Shown here: positions 1 to 3,826 of the stretch, one piece after another
Layout of the letters: each line of letters begins with the position of its first letter
Position numbering within the stretch: the stretch's first letter is position 1
Assembly (NCBI GenBank): GCA_003157315.1
Contig: PMJE01000427.1
Location: 1 to 5,151, forward strand
Direction of reading: 5' to 3'
Length of the DNA stretch: 5,151 nucleotides
Source of the DNA: Myxococcales bacterium
Lineage (GTDB): Bacteria > Myxococcota > Polyangia > Fen-1088
The notes under the pieces: generated by a model
What the model saw: only the letters and a program-made list of their open reading frames with translations
Databases searched by the model: none
Told to the model about the DNA's origin: nothing
Made by a program: the position numbers and the translations under genes

Positions 1-438
1 GCGCGGGCTCTTGCCCTCGATCTCCGCCACCTGCGCTCCCACCGTCCTCGGCGCCGCACCTGCCTCAGCGGAAAGCCGCCTGCGCTCCAGCGCACGCGCC
101 ACGGTCTGGCGCAGTTCTTCGACGTTGAAGGGTTTGGAGACATAGTCGTAGGCGCCGTGGCCGATGGCTTCCATGGCACCGGTGACGTCGCCGAATGCGG
201 TGATGAGAATGACCGGCGTGCCTGGTGCCTTTTCGGAAAAGGCGCGCAGCACATCCATGCCGCCCACTCGTTCCATGCGGATGTCGGAAACCACCAAGTC
301 ATAGCGCCCGGATGCGGCCCGCTCGACCGCGGGCGCGCCGTCGTCCACCGCGTCGACCGCAAAGCCCTCGGCACTCAAGATCTCGCGCAAGAGATCGCGC
401 GCGACGGCGTCGTCCTCGACCACCAGAATTCTGGTCAT
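1..438 (-). CDS. NtrC-family sigma-54-dependent response regulator, N-terminal part (cut by window edge)
   Basis: The 146 visible residues start with a complete receiver domain (about 1-120). It shows the acidic pocket E8-D9-D10, phosphoacceptor D52 in VVSDIRM, switch residue T80 and the conserved K102-P103 of SKPF. A linker follows, and the last residues, GKSPR, match the start of the sigma-54 AAA+ activator domain (usual form GxSPxM). The reading frame is still open at the edge. I infer a cytoplasmic activator that, once phosphorylated by the kinase encoded just upstream, drives RNA polymerase-sigma-54 at -24/-12 promoters; the ATPase and DNA-binding domains lie outside the window. The ATG at 438 is preferred because it overlaps the kinase stop as ATGA and has AAGGAG four bases upstream. 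The receiver assignment is firm. The NtrC class rests on the short GKSPR tail and the genomic pairing, so it is likely but not proven here. Confidence 0.9.
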   Translation of the reverse strand, partial: MTRILVVEDDAVARDLLREILSAEGFAVDAVDDGAPAVERAASGRYDLVVSDIRMERVGGMDVLRAFSEKAPGTPVILITAFGDVTGAMEAIGHGAYDYVSKPFNVEELRQTVARALERRRLSAEAGAAPRTVGAQVAEIEGKSPR

Positions 439-448
439 GCTGCTCCTT
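435..448 (-). promoter_or_regulatory. Ribosome binding site and ATGA stop/start overlap coupling kinase to regulator
   Basis: On the minus strand AAGGAG (448-443) precedes the regulator ATG (438-436). That ATG shares bases with the kinase TGA stop (437-435), giving ATGA. Such an overlap normally means translational coupling, keeping kinase and regulator amounts linked. It also fixes the regulator start. Confidence 0.8.
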
Positions 449-2006
449 GGGCGGCGACCCGCGGGGATGCGGGTTCGGCCTGGGTGGCTCCGCCACGGGG
501 CAGAGACAGGGTGAAGGCTGAGCCATGGCCGGGCGTGCTTTCCACCGCGATGGTGCCACCCAGGGCCTTGGCCAATTCACGGCAAATGGCCAGGCCCAAT
601 CCGGTGCCCTTGCCCCGCCCCTTGGTGGTGTAGAAGGGTTCGAAGATGCGCCGCAGATCCTCGGGCGCAATGCCAGTTCCCGTGTCGCGCACCGTGATGA
701 GCACCTGGCCACCCAGCGACTGCGCCGCCAGGGTGACCAGGCCTGCATGCTCCACGGCGTCGAGCGCGTTGCTCAGCAGGTTGATCACGATCTGGCGCAA
801 CAGGCCCGGGTCGGTGACGAAGTCAGGCGGATCGTCGGGCAGATCCAGGGTCAGCGTCTTGTCGCTCCCCAGTTCGCCCCCGCGTGTGACCTCGACCGCC
901 TCACTCAGGACCTGGCGCAAGGAAACCGGCCTGAGTTCAGCTTCCAGGGATCGCGTGGAGTCGAGGTAGTCGCGCACGATGCGGCCAATGCGGGCGATCT
1001 CGCGCGTGGAAACGTCCAGGCGCTCGCGCAAGCTAGCGGGCAGATCACGCTGCGACAATGCGAGTTGCAGATGGCCCGACACCGACGAGAGAGGCGTGCC
1101 GATCTCGTGGGCAAGCTGCGCGGCCAACTGGCCGAGCGCAGCCAAGCGCACCTTCGAGGCGTTCTCCCGGCGCAACTCGTTGAGCAGACGGTTGAGTTGC
1201 TCGAGCGCCATGTTCTTGCGGGACAGATCCTGTGTAGCTGTCTCAATCTCACGCGCGAGCCGCTGGTTGAAGGCGTGGATTTCGCGGTTCGCAGTGGAAA
1301 GCTGCTCCAGCATCTGGTTGAAGCCGTGGGACAAGCGGCCTACCTCGTCGCTCGTGTCGGTCGGCACCCGCCGATCCATGTCGCCGGCTTCCACGTCGCG
1401 CATGGCGCGCGCCAAGATGTCGAGGCGCCGCAAGACCACGCGGTCGATAATGAAACCAGTCAAGAGCATGAGCACCATGAGCTGGCCAAGGCCAAGCAGC
1501 AGTGACCAGCGTTCGGTCACCTTGATGATCGACTGCACCGGGCCCAGGCTCCAATTCATGCTCAGCACGGCGGTCCAAGGTCCCTTGAGGTCGACGGTGC
1601 GAGTGACCACATGGAGGTCGTCGCCCTCGGTCGCTTTGCGCGTGTAAGGGCCGATGATGGGTTCGCGTGGGATGGCGCCGAGACGAGTGATTTCGGTGGC
1701 CTCTCCGCGCTGGGCGAAAATGCGCGTCGCACCTTCTCGCTCGATCACTAGTTGCAAGCGCTGAATGCGCGGATGCCGGTTGATGTAGTTCGAGAGCGCG
1801 ATAGCTAGATCGCGGTCCTCGGCGTCGGCGTCGAAACGCTCCAGGGTCTGCCTGATATCGTCTGCAATCTCGTCCGCCGAGGCCAGCGCTTGCCGGATCA
1901 GCTCGCTGCGCATGGCGTAGATGCGCAGCCAGAAGGTCGCGCCTGCAGTCACGAGAACACTGACCGCAACCAGCAACCAGACTTTGGTCCGGATGGTCAC
2001 GCGCAA
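435..2006 (-). CDS. Membrane-bound sensor histidine kinase with HAMP domain
   Basis: A complete two-component sensor of 523 residues. Order of parts: short cytoplasmic N-terminus; transmembrane segment about 7-27; extracytoplasmic sensor region about 28-166 with no motif I recognise; second transmembrane segment about 167-190; HAMP about 191-243; a coiled-coil-rich linker about 235-285; dimerisation/phosphoacceptor domain with His300 in [10 protein letters not shown]; then an HATPase domain with N-box N409/N413 ([10 protein letters not shown]), G1 box D441-TGTGI, F-box FEPFYTTK (455-462) and G2 box GTGLGL (467-472). All catalytic motifs are intact. It should autophosphorylate His300 and pass the phosphate to D52 of the regulator encoded directly downstream (4-base overlap). 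The overall form is that of ZraS/NtrB-like kinases paired with sigma-54 activators. The start is uncertain: there is no in-frame ATG, so the choice is TTG at 2006 or GTG at 2000, and no good Shine-Dalgarno is visible. The signal is unknown. Confidence 0.93.
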   Translation of the reverse strand: MRVTIRTKVWLLVAVSVLVTAGATFWLRIYAMRSELIRQALASADEIADDIRQTLERFDADAEDRDLAIALSNYINRHPRIQRLQLVIEREGATRIFAQRGEATEITRLGAIPREPIIGPYTRKATEGDDLHVVTRTVDLKGPWTAVLSMNWSLGPVQSIIKVTERWSLLLGLGQLMVLMLLTGFIIDRVVLRRLDILARAMRDVEAGDMDRRVPTDTSDEVGRLSHGFNQMLEQLSTANREIHAFNQRLAREIETATQDLSRKNMALEQLNRLLNELRRENASKVRLAALGQLAAQLAHEIGTPLSSVSGHLQLALSQRDLPASLRERLDVSTREIARIGRIVRDYLDSTRSLEAELRPVSLRQVLSEAVEVTRGGELGSDKTLTLDLPDDPPDFVTDPGLLRQIVINLLSNALDAVEHAGLVTLAAQSLGGQVLITVRDTGTGIAPEDLRRIFEPFYTTKGRGKGTGLGLAICRELAKALGGTIAVESTPGHGSAFTLSLPRGGATQAEPASPRVAAQGAA

Positions 2007-2036
2007 ATCATAGCTGCAATTCCGCGGCCGTGACCA
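2007..2036 (-). promoter_or_regulatory. Candidate sigma-70 promoter of the kinase gene
   Basis: On the minus strand TGGTCA (2036-2031, 4 of 6 to the -35 consensus) is followed after 18 bases by TATGAT (2012-2007, 5 of 6 to the -10 consensus). Transcription would begin about seven bases later, near 2000, which is the alternative GTG start of the kinase. The terminator at 2067-2095 leaves only some 60 bases for a kinase promoter, so a promoter here is expected. A sigma-54-like arrangement, CGGCCG-N5-TTGCA (2030-2015), overlaps it but is weaker in the -24 part. Confidence 0.4.
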
Positions 2037-2066
2037 CCAACCAGCACGAGAATAGCAGCCGGCAAC

Positions 2067-2095
2067 AAAAAACCCCCGGGGATCATCCCGGGGGT
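2067..2095 (-). terminator. Rho-independent terminator after the small lysine-rich gene
   Basis: A perfect 9-bp GC-rich stem (ACCCCCGGG at 2072-2080 pairing with CCCGGGGGT at 2087-2095) has a 6-base loop. Read on the minus strand it is followed by six T (2072-2067). It lies about 70 bases after the stop of the lysine-rich gene and 60 bases before the kinase start, so it separates the two transcripts. Read on the plus strand the T-tract is poor (TCTTTG), so it acts mainly in the minus direction. Confidence 0.85.
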
Positions 2096-2101
2096 CTTTG
2101 C

Positions 2102-2146
2102 GAAGAAGTGGGGCGGCCAGATGAATCCGGCCGTCCTACATTCTTC
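2102..2146. repeat. Long imperfect inverted repeat in the 3' untranslated region
   Basis: Arms 2102-2118 (starting GAAGAAGTGGGG) and 2129-2146 (ending TACATTCTTC) can pair over 17 positions with one bulged base around a 10-base loop. Two of the pairs are G-U if transcribed from the plus strand and become A-C mismatches on the minus strand. It sits between the stop of the lysine-rich gene and its terminator, so it is probably part of that mRNA's 3' end, perhaps protecting it from decay. No U-tract is attached, so it is not itself a clear terminator. Confidence 0.45.
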
Positions 2147-2163
2147 CCAGGGGTCGAAGTTGG

Positions 2164-2349
2164 TTACTTGGCCTCTTCCTTGGTCTCGTCGCCCTTCTTG
2201 TCCTTCTTGCCCTTCTTGCCCTTCTTGCCCTTGGCTGGCTTGGCGGTGTCACCAGCAGCGGCCGGCTCGTCGGCGGCAGAGGCGAAGGTCGTGGTGGCAG
2301 TCGGGATAACGAACGCGAGGGCGAGGAGGATTACGCGGGTCAGCTTCAT
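2164..2349 (-). CDS. Small exported lysine-rich protein, function unknown
   Basis: The protein has 61 residues. Residues 1-25 form a classic Sec signal peptide: positive MKLTR, hydrophobic VILLALAFVIP, then ASA as a likely cleavage site after A25. The mature part would be only about 36 residues: an acidic Ala-rich stretch (26-37), then the block GKKGKKGKKDKKG (41-53) and a charged tail DETKEEAK. There is no cysteine or histidine, and no lipobox. The start is secure: AAGGAG lies six bases before the ATG at 2349. Similar small lysine-rich exported proteins occur as hypotheticals; I know no defined function. The block could bind anionic envelope polymers such as LPS, peptidoglycan or nucleic acid, but that is inference from charge alone. 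A sigma-54-type promoter lies upstream, a strong terminator downstream, and a kinase/NtrC-type regulator pair follows, suggesting an inducible envelope protein controlled by that pair. An overlapping plus-strand frame was rejected. Confidence 0.85.
   Translation of the reverse strand: MKLTRVILLALAFVIPTATTTFASAADEPAAAGDTAKPAKGKKGKKGKKDKKGDETKEEAK
2192..2227. repeat. Four tandem 9-base repeats coding the lysine block
   Basis: On the plus strand the unit CCCTTCTTG occurs at 2192-2200, 2210-2218 and 2219-2227, with the variant TCCTTCTTG at 2201-2209. A diverged fifth copy follows. Read on the minus strand, each unit is three codons that give the Lys-Lys repeats (GKK, DKK). Near-identical in-frame repeats of this kind can gain or lose copies by slippage without breaking the frame. 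Confidence 0.85.
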
Positions 2350-2355
2350 TGTGGT

Positions 2356-2361
2356 CTCCTT
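2356..2361 (-). promoter_or_regulatory. Strong ribosome binding site of the lysine-rich gene
   Basis: AAGGAG (2361-2356, minus strand) stands six bases before the ATG at 2349, the best Shine-Dalgarno in the window. It fixes the start of a protein short enough to be missed otherwise. Confidence 0.85.
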
Positions 2362-2409
2362 ATCGGATTCTGTTTTCTGGCCATGCGGCCGGGAACGGCT
2401 ACTCAGCCT

Positions 2410-2425
2410 TGCAGCCTGTGTGCCA
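2410..2425 (-). promoter_or_regulatory. Probable sigma-54 (-24/-12) promoter of the lysine-rich gene
   Basis: The minus strand reads TGGCACACAGGCTGCA. This is a perfect -24 element TGGCAC, five spacer bases, then CTGCA against the consensus TTGCA: 10 of 11 defined positions. The invariant GG and GC are exactly 10 bases apart, and the A after GC is followed by another A, as in the extended consensus. Transcription should start near 2399 (a G), giving a leader of about 50 bases with AAGGAG before the ATG at 2349. The neighbouring NtrC-type regulator is the natural activator, but this link is inferred. Confidence 0.68.
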
Positions 2426-2470
2426 CGCCGTGCGTATCGTCCGAGTGTAGTGATTTTGGGTAGTTAGACG

Positions 2471-2499
2471 CTCGCAAGGGTCGTGCGGACGAACCCGAG
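2471..2499. repeat. Interrupted dyad, possible activator site 1
   Basis: CTC (2471-2473) and GGGTCGT (2478-2484) are mirrored by ACGAACCC (2489-2496) and GAG (2497-2499) around the centre GCGG, with a 4-base and a 1-base interruption. It lies about 70 to 100 bases upstream of the predicted sigma-54 start, where NtrC-family activators often bind. It could instead fold in the 3' end of the exbD transcript. No U-tract follows on the minus strand. Confidence 0.35.
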
Positions 2500-2514
2500 T
2501 GAGGCGGTTTTGTC

Positions 2515-2561
2515 GATGCGATACCATCCGTGTGGCGATGTGCCGCATCTGGGGCACCCCA
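2515..2561. repeat. Pair of dyads, possible activator site 2
   Basis: GATGCGATAC (2515-2524) and GTGCCGCATC (2540-2549) are inverted copies matching at 8 of 10 bases, with arm centres 25 bases apart. Directly beside them TGGGG-CA-CCCCA (2550-2561) is a near-palindrome. They lie about 116 to 162 bases upstream of the predicted sigma-54 start, the usual range for enhancer-like sites. They may also mark the end of the exbD transcript, although no T-tract is present. Confidence 0.35.
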
Positions 2562-2582
2562 CGCGAGAGACGACGCAATCTG

Positions 2583-3053
2583 CTACTTCTGGTCGGTCTG
2601 GGTGAGGATGGCGATGTTCTTCGCGCCCGCTTTCTTGGCGATGGCCATGAGGTCAACCGCCTCGCCCAGAAAGACGTTCTTGTCACCGCGCAGAAGCAGG
2701 GTTTCGGAGCCTACGTCATTGAGAGCCTTGCGGATCTCCTGTTCCAGGTTGGCCACCTCGACCTTCTTGGAGAACAAAAAGATCTCATTGCTCTTGGTCA
2801 CGGTCAGGATGGGATCGGTGCGCTTCTTGGTCACCGCACCGGCAGCGTTCGCCTTGGGCAGCGCCACCTTTACACCCGTGCGCGAGGAGATCTCGGACTC
2901 GACAATGGCGGTGGAGGTGACCATGAAAATGATGAGCAGGACCAAGAACACGTCGGTCAGCGGCGTGATGTTGATCTCCGCCACCACGGTTTCGCTGACG
3001 TCGGGCTCGCTCTCACCCGCGCTGGCGTCCTCTATTTGTACGCTCATCCCCAT
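2583..3053 (-). CDS. exbD: ExbD/TolR-family proton-channel protein
   Basis: The protein has 156 residues, close to the usual ExbD/TolR size. A cytoplasmic N-terminus (1-30) is followed by EINITPLTDVFLVLLIIFMV, the family hallmark. D34 sits at the start of the single membrane helix (about 34-54), corresponding to the proton-carrying Asp25 of E. coli ExbD. The rest (55-156) is the periplasmic domain with typical ExbD spacing. With ExbB it forms an inner-membrane motor that uses proton flow to move a TonB-, TolA- or similar partner. It follows exbB after nine untranslated bases, so the two are surely co-transcribed. The start is ATG at 3053 or ATG at 3047 (MGMS); no clear Shine-Dalgarno is visible, suggesting coupling to exbB. 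The symbol is given at family level: the pathway (iron uptake, Tol envelope function, or gliding motility as for AglS) cannot be told from this window. Confidence 0.92.
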   Translation of the reverse strand: MGMSVQIEDASAGESEPDVSETVVAEINITPLTDVFLVLLIIFMVTSTAIVESEISSRTGVKVALPKANAAGAVTKKRTDPILTVTKSNEIFLFSKKVEVANLEQEIRKALNDVGSETLLLRGDKNVFLGEAVDLMAIAKKAGAKNIAILTQTDQK

Positions 3054-3062
3054 CGGCGGGAT

Positions 3063-3755
3063 CTACGAAGGTGGGGCGTTTTTCTCAGTGGGCGGCGCAG
3101 CCGCTCCGGCCACCGCAGGGGGAATCTCTCGGGTTTTCGCGTATTCACCCAGCACCAGCAGAAACTCCTCGCAAAAGACTTTGTACTCGACCGCGATGGC
3201 GCCCACCCGCGCGACAAAGTAGTTGTAGGCGATGATGGCGTAGATAGCGACAAGCAGTCCGGCCGCCGTCGCCACCAGCGCGGCTGCGATTCCTTGTGAC
3301 ACGACCTTGAAGCCGCCCGTGCCCGCCGTCGACATCGATTGGAATGCCTTGAGAATGCCCACCACGGTGCCGAACAGTCCGACGAAGGGCGCGGAGGACC
3401 CCACGGTTCCGAGCGCCCACAGGTAGCGCTTGAACGATCCAATGGCGACCGTCCGTTGCGACATGACAGCCTCGGTGGTCTTGTGTGGGGTCTTGGCGAA
3501 TACGCGCAGGCCGCGGCCAAACACCTCGGCCAAGGGGTCGTTCGAGGTCTCGCAGAAGGCGTGGGCCTTGGGCAAGTCCCCGCTCTCGATGGCGCCGATC
3601 ACCCGGTTCTTGAATACCTCTGACTTGGGCAGCACGTTCCACAACGCGTAGACGCGCTCGCAAATGATGGTCACACCCGCGACCGACCACAGCAGGAGGA
3701 GCACCAGGATCATCCACTCGTCGTGGATCAGGTTGAGTATGGTTTCCCAGGTCAT
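3063..3755 (-). CDS. exbB: ExbB/TolQ/MotA-family proton-channel protein
   Basis: The protein has 230 residues. Membrane helices fall at about 13-33, 116-138 and 155-180, the three-helix topology of ExbB/TolQ, with the cytoplasmic loop between helices 1 and 2 (about 40-115). The family signature is plain in APFVGLFGTVVGI (122-134, including T130) and GIAAALVATAAGLLVAI (155-171, including T163). These threonines correspond by position to the channel-lining threonines of E. coli ExbB. It forms the oligomeric ring in which ExbD sits. The start chosen is ATG at 3755, giving a normal family-length N-terminus. The frame is open further upstream to 4337, but that part runs antisense through the plus-strand sensor gene and has no family similarity. 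No strong Shine-Dalgarno or promoter is evident in the 71-base gap to the divergent gene. Confidence 0.93.
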   Translation of the reverse strand: MTWETILNLIHDEWMILVLLLLWSVAGVTIICERVYALWNVLPKSEVFKNRVIGAIESGDLPKAHAFCETSNDPLAEVFGRGLRVFAKTPHKTTEAVMSQRTVAIGSFKRYLWALGTVGSSAPFVGLFGTVVGILKAFQSMSTAGTGGFKVVSQGIAAALVATAAGLLVAIYAIIAYNYFVARVGAIAVEYKVFCEEFLLVLGEYAKTREIPPAVAGAAAPPTEKNAPPS

Positions 3756-3790
3756 AGACGCGGCTTCAAGCGTGCTCGGCGAAAGTCGCT

Positions 3791-3820
3791 TTGTCCAGCT
3801 CGTGGATCTTACTCTACAAT
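3791..3820 (+). promoter_or_regulatory. Candidate sigma-70 promoter of the plus-strand sensor gene
   Basis: TTGTCC (3791-3796, 4 of 6 to TTGACA), 18 bases, then TACAAT (3815-3820, 5 of 6 to TATAAT). Only six bases (GGCCGC) separate the -10 box from the ATG at 3827, so initiation at the normal distance would begin at or beside the start codon. No Shine-Dalgarno is present. Confidence 0.5.
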
Positions 3821-3826
3821 GGCCGC

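Noticed and set aside
525..1505. Long plus-strand frame opposite the histidine kinase
   Set aside because: It is the antisense shadow of a kinase whose H, N, G1, F and G2 boxes are all intact. The translated product has no recognisable domain.
2030..2467. Plus-strand 145-residue frame across the small lysine-rich gene
   Set aside because: Its composition (PSFLSFLPFLPFLP) comes from reading the lysine repeats backwards. It has no ribosome binding site, whereas the minus-strand gene has AAGGAG and a signal peptide.
2461..2582. Possible tRNA or riboswitch in the gap beside exbD
   Set aside because: Short dyads are present, but there is no cloverleaf, no T-loop GTTCRAN pattern with a matching acceptor stem, and no known riboswitch core.
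2499..3299. Plus-strand frame opposite exbD and the end of exbB
   Set aside because: It is a shadow of two clear family members on the minus strand and has no membrane or domain pattern of its own.
3756..3826. A minus-strand promoter for exbB in the divergent gap
   Set aside because: TGGACA is a good -35 match, but the bases 16-18 further on (CACGCT) do not resemble a -10 box, and TAAGAT has no -35 partner at the right distance. A promoter may exist but cannot be supported.
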